DNA of 60,797 nt from Psilocybe azurescens (taxonomy: Eukaryota; Basidiomycota; Agaricomycetes; Agaricales; Agrocybaceae): NCBI GenBank assembly GCA_023853785.1, contig JAJIRX010000219.1:1-60797 (forward strand), written 5' to 3'. Both the position numbers and the translations under genes were made by a program. This document shows, one piece after another, positions 34,520 through 46,901 of this stretch. The first letter of the stretch is position 1. Each line of letters opens with the position of its first letter. Under the pieces are notes generated by a model. It had not been told where the DNA came from and did not search any database. It saw only the letters and a list, made by a program, of their open reading frames with translations.

Positions 34520-34996
34520 ATGCAGTTCACTTCCAAGCTTACTGGTCTTTTGATCACCATCGCTGCTTCCGCCATGTCTGTACAGGCATTGGCTGCTGCG
34601 CCACGTGTGAGATCGTTTTGTTGTCCGACAATCCTGAGTACTCACTATCATTCGTAGGATGCTGGAGTTCAACAGGCAGACTCGACGGTTACTTTATTCG
34701 ACGATATAGATTTTAGCGGAGAAGCCTACGTCCCTCAAGGTGTCGAAATAGGAGTTTCATTCAACCTCCCCGAGGATTGGGCTAACAGGGCGCAAAGCCT
34801 CATTGTTAGCGATGAATATATTTGTCGCTTCTTTGAGTAAGTTATCCATATGACTCCTGAAAATATGTACTGAGTCCGACTTTTATTTAGCTCGCCTGAT
34901 TCCCAGGGCACCGGGGTTTTCTTGCAAGGAACCAACCCCACCCTTCCCGGAGAACTCGATCAACAAATTGAATCTTTTACTTGCTTCATCTTTTAG
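34520..34996 (+). CDS. SSP1 copy D: beta/gamma-crystallin-like small secreted protein, intact
   Basis: Exons 34520-34606, 34658-34836, 34891-34996 (123 aa), phases 0 and 2 as in copy C. The signal peptide is nearly identical to C. The mature protein is clearly diverged: DSTVTLFDDIDFSGEAYV, then SFNLPEDWANRAQSLIV, YICRFF, a GVFLQGTN strand and the terminal ESFTCF before two extra residues. The paired 'TLFDxxxFxG' and 'LPxDWxxRxxSLIV' segments are the Greek-key-like signature. Two conserved Cys (CRFF and TCF). Because signal peptide and introns are conserved while the mature part varies, diversification after duplication is likely. Activity unknown. Confidence 0.82.
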
Positions 34997-35594
34997 TAGT
35001 TATGTAGTCTACGGTTAAGATGAAAGAGCATCGAGTGGCAGAGTGAAGGTGTAGCAAGGTGCAGTCTTCAGGACTTTAAACAGCGAGTTGGACAGATCGA
35101 ATTACAATGACAAAACATACAAATGATCTACAATGATTTAAATTTCTTTGAAGCCATGGACAAGCGCCAGTGTCAGTGGGCCTGTTCTTGGATACTGAGT
35201 TATGAAGATTAACCGACAGTTTAGAACCGATGCTTTTAACATCATCGTTTGTTGCATTATAGATAGTCAGTAAACCCCTTTCGACGATGAATGATAATTT
35301 GGCCAGACCGTATTCGAAGTATTTAATCCAAATTACAACTACACATCCGAACTTGTTTTTGAAAATGTCAAGGGATAGCGTCGATAGATTAGGTATCTGT
35401 GTAGCGAAAAAACTGTCTGTAGTGATGTATGTCCGTGTTAGTAGTACTACTTAATATGTAAAAAACAAGAAATGGGAAAGAAAGGAATGAAAATGAAAGT
35501 TTTCAGTCCACATGCCATGTCACGCCAGGGGGTATGTCTGGTATAAAAAAGCAAAGAAAAAGAGAAAAGAAAAGAAAGCAAGAAAGCACAGCTA
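34997..35594. other. SSP1 3' flank leading into glyoxal oxidase copy 2
   Basis: Duplicated non-coding segment ending in the purine tract just 3' of the convergent glyoxal oxidase stop. No gene seen. Confidence 0.45.
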
Positions 35595-38292
35595 TCAAAC
35601 CCTCATCGACTCATCATCGCTACCGATACCCTCCTCCTGCTGCTGCTGCCCTGCTGGTACTGATACTGATTCAGCTGCGTCGTCGACGTCGCATACTCCC
35701 CATCCCCATCGCACTCCCCGCATGCCCCACCGGCGGCTGCCCCGAATACGGGTCATACGCATCGTTCCCAAACACCTGGCTCCGGCTCCCGAACGACGAC
35801 GTGCCCCGCCCTTCATCCTTGTACGGCGCATTGATGCTCATGCTCCCCGTGCGCGCGTCCCACGCGTTGTCGTCGTGGTACTGCCCGCCGCCGCCCGAAC
35901 CGCCTTTGGCGAGGGGCACGAACACAGAGGAGTCCCCGTCGTGCGCGGTCGCCCAGCCGCTGACCACCGGCTTCCCGCCAAACGCCGCACCCGCACCCGC
36001 ACCTGCGCCCCGCCCATGCCCGCGCCGTATTCCTTGGACGGCGGCATCCGCGCCGCGCTCCGATTGCGGCGCTTCATGCACACCGCGATCAGCGCGCCCA
36101 GGACACCGACGACCACGACGCCGCCGACAATGCACCCAATGATGACCGGCAGGTTGCTCTTCTCCCCTCCTCCTTCCCGTCCGCGCCGCCCGTGCTGTTC
36201 CCGTTCGCGCTCCCTCCGCCGCCGCCGCCGCTGCCCGTGACGCTGTCCAGCCGCACACTCGGCGGGAGCACGCTCGCCTCCGCCGTCGCCTGCGGCTCGA
36301 TCCTGCCGCTGCCCACAGTCACCCACGTCGCATTGCTCGGCACGCCGTCGACCACCACGAACAGCAGCGCGGGGCCGGGCTGGAACACGTTCGCGTTCGG
36401 CGGCGGCTGCGCGACGTGCAGCGTGATCGCGCCGTCCCCGTTCACCGTGTACGTGTGCCGCAGCTGCATGTGCCGCTGCCCCATGTTCATGCCGTGCGTC
36501 GTCACCCCGCCGCGCACCAGCACGACCGCCGTCTTGTCCGCGGCATCGTTCGCCGCGCCCGTGTACGACGTCGCGGGCAGCGTCATGTCGAACGCGGGCC
36601 CGCCGTACGTCAGTACCGTTGGCGCGCCCACCGGCGCAGGCCGCACCGTCGCGCTGAAGTACGGCGGGTAGAAGATCTCCGCGCGGTACTCCGTCTTGAA
36701 CATCACGTCGAGATTCACGTCCGCGTTCGGGTTCGAGCCAGCAATCAGCACCGACGCGTCCGGGAGGAGGATCGCGGACGAGTGGTACATCCGCGGGATG
36801 GTCGACGCGGCGAGGCCCTTGCTCGACCAGCGGCTCCCGCGCGGCGCACCGGGGTTGTATATCGCGGGCGTGAGCACGGGACCCGACGCCAAGGACGGCC
36901 CAAAGGGCATCTGCGGGCCCGGCGTGTCGTTCGTCTTGTCCGCGTACCCGGCCGTGCCGTTGCGCCCACCGTTCACCATCAGCAGCGTGCCGTCGGGCAG
37001 GTTGATGAGCTGGCCCATCGTGCGCGGGTCGGGCATGTCGTCGTCCTGCTCGTACGCCACGGCAGCAGACTGGTCGGCGGGCTCGGGGTCAGCCGCTGGC
37101 AGTCGTCCGACGCGGGGAAGTTCCAGGTGTCGACGTTCGGGCCGCCGTAGTCGCCCCAGTTGTCGTCTGGCATGTCCGACCCGCCGCAGAATAGCAGCGT
37201 CGGCGTGTAGTTGTTTTCGGGCGTGAGCGGGAGCATGGCGACGCCGCCCGAAGCGGGGTACACACGAATTACGCCTTTCGGCATGTCTGGCAGAGGGAAT
37301 TCTTGATTGAGGTTGTGGTCCCATAACACTATTAATAGCGGTGAGAAGCGATATCAGCCAACGTGAGGGGAAGCGAAAACGCACTGGTGGAATGGTTGGC
37401 CTGCACGAGCATCCTGCCTGAAGGCATCAAAAATGTATGCGCATACGAATTCAGCCCCGACGTCTTGACCAAGAAGTCCACGACCTCCGCATCCTTGGCC
37501 TTAGCAGGGTAGTACTCATAAGAGTTCTCCGCGAGCCCAGCCTGCGTGACGGCATCGACATTGGGTCTATCCGGCTTCCAGCGATTGATGTACCCGCCAC
37601 TGACAAATCCGCCAAGGATGACGACGGTGCCGTCGCCGAGAGGCTCAGCCGCGGCGTACCAGCGGTTCCTCTTCATCGCGAGCGTCGTCGGCTCGTCGTA
37701 CCAGTCGCATTTGGCGGACAGGTGGTTCTCGTGCGAGCCGCAGGGGTTGAGGATGCGGATGGCCTTCCTGCCGTCGAAGTCCTGGTAGATGCTGTCCCAG
37801 AAGCCTGTCCCGTCCGGGTTTTGCTGGTTCCCGACTTTGCCGCCGACCGTGATGCCGTCGTTTCCGCCGAAGGTGACAAAGGAGCCGTTGGGGAGATGCA
37901 TGCCTGAAGAGCAGAAAGAGTTGGATTTGATGTCCATGACGGTGGCCTCGCGAGTTGCGATGTCCCTATGCAAAACAAAGATCAGACGGATCGCTATTGA
38001 AAGCCATGAGAGAGAGAGAGGACGCACCAGCGAGATCCCCAGGCAGGATGCCCTTTGACCCGAGCGGCATTTCCTTCTGCTTTGTCCACGATATAAACAC
38101 CGTCTTCGATACCAAGAAACATCTTCGTGCGTGTCAGGATACCAGGGTAATGGTGATACAATGGCATATACGTACCAGCAAAGCGCTGACCACTGTATGG
38201 CCTCCATCAGCAAACGAGCCACCAGTGGCCGCCAGAACAGAGTTGATGAAAGCTCCTAGGCATAGAGCCACAACGCGGAGTCGTGGCGACAT
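35595..38292 (-). CDS. Membrane-anchored glyoxal oxidase (copper-radical oxidase), several apparent one-base deletions
   Basis: Extracellular oxidase of aldehydes that releases H2O2. Exons on the minus strand: 38292-38176, 38122-38028, 37965-37385, 37328-35595 (about 840 aa). Signal peptide MSPRLRVVALCLGAFINSVL. The kelch-type propeller carries FCSSGMH (Cys about 89) and RNRWYAAAEP (Tyr about 171), the expected Tyr-Cys cofactor. RMYHSSAILLPDASVLIAGS supplies the axial Tyr and a His ligand, THGMNMGQR the second His. The DUF1929 domain is followed by a Gly-rich linker, one TM helix (VIIGCIVGGVVVVGVLGALI), CMKRRNR and a cytosolic tail with Ala-Gly, SMSINAPYKDEG and polyGln. One base seems missing at 37085-37088, 36164-36167, 36008-36011, 35698-35701 and near 35649, mostly in C/G runs of four. 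The TM and tail are recognisable only across these shifts. All catalytic residues are present, so it is probably functional if the shifts are consensus errors. Confidence 0.88.
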
Positions 38293-41168
38293 TTATGAAC
38301 CCAATGAGCGGGGGAGGAGGGTGGAGGAGGGGTATTAGGAGTAGTATGTATGAGTGGAAAAGAGCAAGATATGATGGAAACAAGGGCACTGCCCTGATGG
38401 GGGCAATAGCAACAATTGGCAGCTTGGCTGAGCCTCGAGCTGAAGGAAAAGTGGCGATCGCCAGGGCATCACCGCATTCTTCCTCGAAAGGCCCAACAAT
38501 TTGTGTCATAAATGGTCCATGGCGGTCAACAACTGCTGCCGTTATCAGTTACAAAATGCGCAAATATGTGTACTTGGCATGGTCCGGGGTGCACAGGCCG
38601 ACTGACTTTATAGTACATGCTCCGTTGTAGCTTCGTGTTCACCATTGCTTTAGCTCTTTTGTATATGTAGCAAGTCAAGTGGCCAAAGTTTTCGACTTAC
38701 GTGGTTGTATACGTGGATTTGAGACGAGAAGCGACGTTGAGAGAAAGACCGTTGAGGACGAAAATCATTTGCTTGGCGTGATCCACTACGTCAAGGTATC
38801 CTGGGAAATATCAGCCACGCACATTCACACGCAAACCCGACCGTTTTCAGCCATCCATTTCGACCCATTTTGGTGCACATCATGTCAAACATGGCATTAC
38901 TAAACGCACGCTGCAGGCGCACACTACGAGCGCGAACATGGCCTCTGGACCGTTGCACCCGACCACACCGGATGTATCTCGCTGGCCGTAGGTCCCTCGC
39001 ATTCAGACCAAGGTGAACGGCAGGATCATCCTTCAACTGACACGAAACTCCACCACGTCCAAGCACCAGAGAATCACGCGGGCATAATTCGAGCGTCGCC
39101 GCAAATTGTCGAGACGTTTCTAGGTATCAATTGGCCGTCGAACGGCGCCAACGGGGTCAGAACAGGGATTCTTACACCGCATAGTCTACAGACTTTTACC
39201 TACCGCCAACGCGATGGAGGCTGATGTAAGTTCTTGTAATCAACACAAGTATAAATCTAAAAGAACGATACAGAATCAAATCACAAGTTCTCCAAACACT
39301 TTTATTCTTCAACTCTGCATTCATTCAACTAATAATAAACATATCTAAGCGCCCGCGGCCCAGTTGCCTATCCTAGCCTCCCGTCTAAAAATACCTATTC
39401 GACTGTAAGAAGAGTGGAGTTTTGCAGGGTTACATACTGTACATAGAATTCAAATCCCAGTAATACTGAGGCACCTTGATAGAATCTAATGTTCGACATA
39501 TCAACCTTATTCGGATGCCCGCTGCACTCAAGTTCGAAACTCGCGAGCATACGAGTCTGCGACACATATACAGTGCTGCAGATCTAATCACACCCTTGAC
39601 AGTCGAAAGTCTTTCTCCATATCATCCAAGGAATGCGAGGTCGCCGTCACGATTTAGGAGACTGACAAGAATCTCGCCTCCTTATACCCATCGCTCACGC
39701 CAAGCCCATTAACGTTCACAGCATTTGCCACGATATTGCCACGATATCAGGATCCGGAGGCGAACAGGGCTCGAATCCGAATAACCACGCAAGTAGTCAC
39801 TAGCGTTCCAGCGTGTCGTACTACATAGCAACCATGCGAATGCAAATTTACGCATCATCGGCGAGCACTGAGCAATGAGCGCGCTGGCAGACGATGTCAG
39901 ATACGCAGAAGCCCAAGTCAATAGTCGAGAGTCAGGACCCAGCTACATCCAGGCTCAGAGAGATGGGATCGAGAACGCTCAAGTAATAAAACTCTCCAGC
40001 GAGCATCATTAGTGAAAGCTCTCCGAGCTGGATACGATTTAGAGATAGGCGGCCGACTGAGCTCAGAGTGTTCACAAAACTCAGTGATGAGAATTGGGAC
40101 TTTGGGGGTCGGACGAGAAACGGACCGAGAGAGGAGAGAGAGGGAGTCTATGGAAAGCCTGGGCCCTGGACCTGGCATCACTTAGGTAGTCAGATGATCT
40201 TTCTCTAACGTCCCGTGACAGCCGATAAACGACGCGACAACACGTGTTGTTAAAGCTCCGACGTCGGAGTATCAGCTTCAACTCCAACGTAGAGCAAGTC
40301 TGACCTCTGCATCTGGCACAGTGAAGGCAGAAGCAACACCGCGCTGAAACGAGTCATGTTCCAGTCTGGTACCATATCATTGCTATTTCGCTTGCACATG
40401 TCACCGATAAGTACAGAAGCTATGTTCATTACCATCGTAATTTTTTCACTTGCTTAGATTGGCATATCATCCCGATTTCGGAACAACCTACAGGGTCAAG
40501 TCCTATTTTTAAACTGACACAGAAGTCGTTTCCGTACGGGTCATTCCCTTCACTTGCCTGAATTGGCAAATCATCCCGAATCAGACAGCCATATTTTTAG
40601 TGCTCTGAACCCGAAGCAAGAACCCGGGCACAGGCACAGTTGTAAGAACCAGGCGAATGTAAATAATGGATGTCAATGTCAGAGCAGCGTGTCTCTGTGT
40701 GCTTCTCCCGACGGTCGACGTCTACTTCGGGAAGATCACGGTTGAATATCGCTCTATTAAGTAACTGACTCCAAATGTTAAATATATTGAATTCCTCTTT
40801 GATTTCGTGTCCCTGGACTGGATCACCATCCCGTTACACTCAGTACATATGTAAACTTAGTGTATATCTGGTTCAGCAGGCGAGGAGCTTACGCTTGTGA
40901 GTAACTGAAGGAATGTAAATTTGTCGATCCCGAACGCAGGAGGTTCTTCCGTTGTCGGCGGTGGGCTCTCACCACCAATTCTTGACGTTTTAAAATTAGC
41001 ATGATTGATCTGCGTTGATGATTTGGTGGTACCACACACTTCTATTACCCTTGTCTTTTGTGAATATTTCTAGATATTAACTAGAAAACTTCTGAAATCA
41101 TATAAGTAGAGGCGCTTAAACGGACACAAATCATCTTTCAAGCCACTATCTGCAAGCTAATCAGTGCA
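38293..41168. other. Duplicated non-coding block downstream module, copy 2
   Basis: Paralogous to 27668-31892 but without the palindrome and the 552-bp element. Starts with the glyoxal oxidase upstream region. No ORF is conserved as coding between the two copies. It ends in the promoter of the DUF5648 gene (ATATAAGTAGAGGC at about 41100). Confidence 0.45.
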
Positions 41169-41803
41169 ATGAAGTTCTCAGCTTTTACTCTTGTTATTTA
41201 CTTTTCGTTCAGCTGCTTATTAGCAGTATGTATTCCGGTCCAACAGGATCAAAGTATGACAATAGAGGTAGGAGGCATTTTGCGTTGTGAACATAAACAT
41301 TGCTCCTATATTAACAATCCTGTGTAATATAGAGCCGCAGCAATGCCACATCCGCCTGCGCCGACCCAAATTCCACCGTGCTATTTTGGGAGGGATACAG
41401 CCCAGGACGCACAGCGCACATGCTCCAACAGCACTCCAATTTCGTCAACTCAGACTCCCTCGGCGAAGACCTCCAACTCCAATCCGCCATGTTCCGCGCA
41501 TGGAGCAACCCGCAAACCGGGACCGCATCCTTTTGGCGCCTCCAAGCCAATTCCGGGAACTCAGACTACGTATTCGCCATGTCGAGCAACAACAACCCGC
41601 CCGTCGTCAGCGGCTTCTCGCAGTTCCCCACTATCATCGCCTACGTGTATCCGTCGCAGGTGTGCGATAGCGTGCCGCTATTCGTGCTTTTCCTGTCGTC
41701 GGCTACGGACCACTATTATACTATTGATACGACTGAGCGACAGAATCTCATCACCCTCGGATGGGCGGATCAGGGAATTGCTGCTTACGTTCTGCCTGCA
41801 TAG
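41169..41803 (+). CDS. Secreted DUF5648 protein, intact
   Basis: Exons 41169-41267 and 41333-41803 (189 aa), one phase-0 intron. Signal peptide MKFSAFTLVIYFSFSCLLAV followed by CIPVQQ. The body is a fungal/bacterial DUF5648 domain, a beta-propeller-like repeat: VLFWEGYSPGRTAHML, SFWRLQANSG, VPLFVLFLSS, ATDHYYTIDTTERQ and LGWADQGIAAYVLP. The last three are the diagnostic 'LF-L-DHYYT...GIAAYV' pattern. Function of the domain is unknown; proteins like this are typically secreted and lectin- or enzyme-associated. The upstream sequence has TATA-like ATATAAG at about 41099. It is the only intact member here; its partner at 31893 is truncated. Confidence 0.88.
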
Positions 41804-42344
41804 TATGTATGTAAATTTTGTGAATGCAACAGGTACTATGACTAACTCAGACTGTGACTCAGAGCACCGACTACCAAAGGATATCGGGCTCAATTATGAA
41901 TTTGGCCGAATGAACCAATCTGTTGTATTTTCTTGTAACGAGACAATCATAATTTATGAGTGTTAGTTTACGTCTGGCATTTCACATTGGATATATTTGA
42001 CTCTGGTGAAATATCGTGGTCCATGAAACAGATCTATAAACATGGTTCTTTCATTCTACGATCGAGCCAGCTAGTGCACACAAGGGCGTCTCAGCTTCCG
42101 TTGTCCAACTGAGAACTCGCGGCGAAAAATTTTCTCCCTGATAGGTCATTTGAATGGGAGTATAAATCTACATCGCATGGTTGCTCAACTGCCTAGATAT
42201 GCGCATCGATCCAGATGAAATGTAGAGATCCCTCCAAGGTCGTCAAATACCCACCTGAAGTTGGAGTATGTACACTACCCCGGTCTAGTCTCTCCTAGAC
42301 AGACTTCGATAAATGTGATGTACCCTATGGCTCACGATATATGA
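41804..42344. other. Intergenic
   Basis: 3' flank of the DUF5648 gene; nothing else recognised. Confidence 0.4.
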
Positions 42345-42804
42345 AGTCTGTTTTTACCACGCCCTCCGAACCGTGTCAGAAAGTTGTTATATAATCTTCG
42401 GACTTTGAAAATAGGATCGCGCGCACTTTGCTTTACAAGGAGAAGATCTATGAAGACAATTTGGAGAGAGAAACTTTTAGAAGATATCAATCAACATCCA
42501 TGCAAATTTTTGAGAGCTTTCAAACAGATGTGGAAGTGCTGGACACCCATGCGTCCGGCTCAAGGCAAAGTCAAAGATTATGTAAGCGACTTTCTGCTCA
42601 GTCTGATGAAAGCTCCCGCAAAACTCCTCCTCTCAACATAAAATTTAAACCATCTATTATTCGAGCCAAAGAAATGTGCTATACCTTTCAAAAGGCTCGA
42701 ATTATCTGCGTTGTCGCGTCGACTAGACGCGACGATAATTCAAGCTCCGAAGATTACATAAGAACTTCCTGACACGGTTCGGACGGTGTCGTAAAAAAAG
42801 GACT
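42345..42804. mobile_element. 460-bp TIR element (MITE-like) with internal hairpins
   Basis: Terminal inverted repeats of about 60 bases share CCGAACCGTGTCAG and AATCTTCGGA, with ends AGTC. Internal hairpins include GTCGCGTC/GACGCGAC around GACTA (42713-42733) and TTCGAGCC/GGCTCGAA. Overlapping plus ORFs (42384-42772) show no domain. No clear target-site duplication, so the class is undetermined. Confidence 0.65.
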
Positions 42805-43184
42805 AACCCCGATCAGTTCACGAGAGACAAATATCTGCATAGTATCAATCTTACTGTGTTCCGAGAATGTGAATACCCGACGAACGTATGGAACTTGGAT
42901 GGAACGAGCCGACAAGCATCAGGCGTTTTCAGTTGAGGTCTGCAGAGTTACCGTGTGAACGTTTGAACTCCTACTTCCTCTTCTATCTTATGTAAACTTC
43001 ATCATTTTCCTTCGGCTTGAACCCCACGTGAACCACCAAGTCTTGAACCAATGAACATCATTTCGAGACTTCTCCGCCTGAGGCATCACATGGTAAGTTA
43101 TTTCTCAGCTTCGTTATCCACGCTCAGACTGCCCTTTCTAAAAGAAGGCGTGCTTCCGTAGTATGCTCTTGTAGCCACACTACA

Positions 43185-44497
43185 ATGAAGGCCCTACTTT
43201 GTTTGCTCACAACGGGGCTTGTGGCTCGTTTCAACCTCGTTAGCGGGCTAAATCCAACCATTGGGAATGGGGTTCTTCATAGACGCTCATATTTCTACGT
43301 TGGAGGCTCATACATACCGACGTCTAACTCATCCATTGAATCGGACGTGGTTGTTTCCAGCGGGCAGATGTATGTCGAGCATCTGGTTCCATTAACGGTC
43401 ACCCACAAATTGCCTATTGTGATCATTCCTGGAAATGGTGAGGTATTGTATGTATCTTGTTCTGAATGCAGATACTCATAATCGATAATGCTTTCAGGAA
43501 TGACGGGAACCAACTTTCTCAACACCCCAGATGGAAGGACGGGCTGGGCGGATTATTTCATGGGTCAAGGTTACGAAGTACGACTTTTATTTCCGTAAAT
43601 GGTCTGCATCGTTTGCTTATCACCCCGGATAGTTGTACATTGTGGATCAGCCATCACGCGGGAGATCTCCCTGGCAGCAAAATATAGACGGACCCCAAAT
43701 GACCTTCGATGCTCTCACCATTGAGCAAAGGTTTACTGCCACAACGAGGTTCGACTTGTGGCCTCAAGCTCATCTTCATACCCAATGGCCAGGCAATGGG
43801 AGCAGAGGCGACCCTACATTCGATAATTTCTATACGTCGATTGTCCCTGCTTTACAATCGAACACAGAAGCTTCTCTGAAGGTGAAACACGCTGGTGTAG
43901 CATTGCTAGACCGAATCGGCGTATGTTTTACCAATTCTATCTCAATAACATACTGAAGACTCACTCGAACTTCTGCTGCTTCACCACAGCCTGCAATAGT
44001 TTTTACCCACTCACAGTCTGGTCAGTTCGGGTGGCTTTTAGCAGATGCGAGGCCGTCACTCGTCAAAGCCATCGTGGCTATTGAGCCCATGGGCCCCCGT
44101 TCATCAATGCTGTCTTTCCTCCATTCACCCCAGCCCGTCCTTTCGGCTTGACAGAAATTCCAGTCAATTTCCTGCCCCTATCAACACCGCGGCTGATCTC
44201 CAGACAGCCGTGGTATCCTCAACGACGAACTTCACCTGCATTCAACAAGTTTCCCCACCTCGAAAGTTGGCAAATGTTTCGAAAGTGCCGGTTCTACTGG
44301 TTACATCGGAGTCGGGATATCATGCGGTGTATGATTCCTGTAGTGTTGAGTTTCTAAAAGCAGCTGGCGTATCTGTCGACCATGTTAATTTGGCGGACGT
44401 CGGCATTTATGGTAACGGACATATGATGTTTATGGAGAAGAATGGGCAAGAAATAGTGGATAGGGTAGTTAATAAGTGGTTGAAACAAATCGCCTAG
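43185..44497 (+). CDS. Secreted alpha/beta-hydrolase, four exons, two apparent frameshifts in exon 4
   Basis: Exons 43185-43437, 43498-43577, 43633-43920, 43990-44497. Signal peptide MKALLCLLTTGLVARFNLVS. The fold is alpha/beta-hydrolase: LPIVIIPGNGMTGTNF (oxyanion strand), YIVDQPSRGRSPW, nucleophile elbow THSQSG (Ser at the second S), PVLLVTSESGYHAVYD and catalytic His in GNGHMMF. Likely an extracellular esterase or lactonase-like enzyme of unknown substrate. Exon 4 has two apparent one-base losses, in the C5 run 44092-44096 (before FINAVFPPFTP) and the C4 run 44175-44178 (before INTAAD). With both corrected the protein has family length and all motifs. The C-terminal part is open to the TAG at 44495-44497. 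Confidence 0.85.
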
Positions 44498-46901
44498 GCT
44501 AATTATCTCATTTGTTTTCCTTTCTCCTTCAGGATTAAGATGTTACCACTAACCACACATGGCATTGAAAATGTCTATGAGCTGTATATGACTGGCTCAA
44601 GATTGACAGGAAGTAATTTATCCTGTATATTTTCTACTCGTTGACTGCGCACGCAGTTCATAGACGTTGAGAACTCCGTGCACGTAGCCTGGCATACTCG
44701 AAGCTCACTACCTTCAAGGCATTCTCGATTGGTTATGTGCAGATTACGCGCTTCAAAACTTCACGTTTCACAATGCCCGATAGGATAAATTCAAAATTTC
44801 CGACATCGCTACACTATGAGGCGTATCCGGCAACTACTCACCCGGAATTTAGGTAGCTAGCAGCTATATCCATTAAAGAAACCTGCGACTTTAGTGGCAA
44901 GCATTTGGAGAGCGTTATTCCGGAGTGTTTGTTAGGTAGATGCTATATCCGTACAGAAATCTTTGAGTTTGCTTACGAGACGTTTCTGCAATAAATGCGG
45001 CGCTGCTAGCATTGGTACAACACCCACTTGTATCTCCTTTGTCTCATTATGGTTTTATGTCCTTCTATGGTGTGAACATACTCATTCCCAGTGTTCAAAC
45101 TCGTAACATATGTAGGTAAAAGTCGTGGTAAAAATGCATCCTCCTCCTATCACAACTTACTGTTATTTCTCAAGAAGTCTTTCATCGACCATGGTCGTTT
45201 CCGCCTTCGCCCAAGCTCTTCTATCTGTTTGGTTTTAAGAACCGAATGTTTACCAGCATCGTTGGTCGCCTCGTTAGAGTGGAGGACTCTCAATAAAATT
45301 ACCGGGGGCCGTCTTCAGGTGGGGGTCCCATTTGCTCAACCATGTTTCGAGTACGCTGTCGCTCTGGAAATGATACATGTACCCAACAAAATGCAATGCA
45401 CAGAAGTACAGTCAGATTACGAAGATCATTGTACGCTCTTTGCCCAATATTTCTTCATGTTCTCATATTATTAGAGTGTTTTGATCCAATCAGTTCGGAG
45501 CGTGTCAGATCATGAAATGGGAGACATGTCAAAGTACTGGAGACGAATACCCGTTTGACTGGACATCCCCGTACAGTGAGGCAGCGTTCAACCCTCCAAT
45601 GTGTTGTCTTTTTGACCTGCATGAAATTAGACCTTTATAGGCTATAACCGGAGCTTCAATTCAACACTTTCGCCGGGTAAGATTGTACTAGAAATTGGCT
45701 GCAAAATGGCAAATAGTTCGGGACCGTACGCCCTATACTGGCGCTTACTTTGTGAGTCGATTACTTGATTTGACAGATATAAAAGAATCTGAAGCCAGAT
45801 AGAATGAAGTCGACGTCTATGAGCCTAATTGTACTCACTCCTTCTGGGGGACAACTATGCCAGGTTGATATCTAATACGCAGAAGTAGTGCGTTAAACCC
45901 TATGTTTTCTTACTGGATTTTAAACAACATAGCATATCCAATGATCCTCATTATCTTTTGGATTGTTAGAGATGTCGTAAGTTTAATCACATTATCTCCT
46001 GAATGAACGTTTCTGTAGGATACACGTGGTCCGGCAGTTGGTTGGAAAGGGCCATTAGACATACGATACAGATGTTATGTGACTTTAAAATAGATATGTA
46101 ATTAGATTCTTCTGTTACATATTTTTCCGTACTCTATGCATATTCAAGTTGTTTTTCCACCAGAGCCCCCTGGAGCTCAACGCGTCCGGTATACGTGACG
46201 AGAATGCCATAGCATATATCCCAGGGAAGATAATATAATGTTCGAGGGCCCTATCACGACGGGGGCTACTCCACCGATTCTTAAAGGCCCGAGATTGGAT
46301 TATGTTGAATACTACTACTACGACGAAGTCCAAGGTTAACGTGGAAGGTGACTCCAGGTAAATCGATATAAGTTTGGTGTATTGTTATGGCATCTCCTTT
46401 GATATAGTACGCCATTCTTGTGTAGTAAGTGGCGATCATCATGCGTTGGTATCACCAAGAATATGATTATTAGAATACTTTGACTGTCGCAATGCCACAT
46501 CCAAGTTCAAATAGCTTAGTTCTAAAATACCATCCACTCCATTTGCATTTCGGGATCTTCTAGATACCTATCACAATAGGCATCTACGTGAATTACAGTC
46601 ACAATTTACAAAATGATATAAATGAATGCTACCAGACGTCGCTCTCGGAATGCAGTCTGCAGAAATAATGTGCTTAAATACGTTTACACGTGGTCTATTT
46701 GTAATTTTGGAGACTATGTCCTAACCTAGAAATGTCAAGTGAAAGTGTTGAGGGAAGACAAAGATATTCTAAACTTTTGCTTTGATTGGACCTTAGGATA
46801 CTACCTTATTAAGTCAACGTTTCTGGCCCATAATGGTATGCTCCAAAATCTACATAAGATGACCCGATAACCTGAAACTTCTGTCACTTCTACACTCCCC
46901 A
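44498..46901. other. Intergenic, no convincing gene
   Basis: About 2.4 kb of AT-rich sequence with scattered short ORFs (45091-45474 plus; 46115-46333 minus). None has a domain, leader or supported splice structure. Confidence 0.35.

Noticed and set aside
35512..37226. Plus-strand open frames of 159-244 codons
   Set aside because: Antisense shadows of glyoxal oxidase copy 2.
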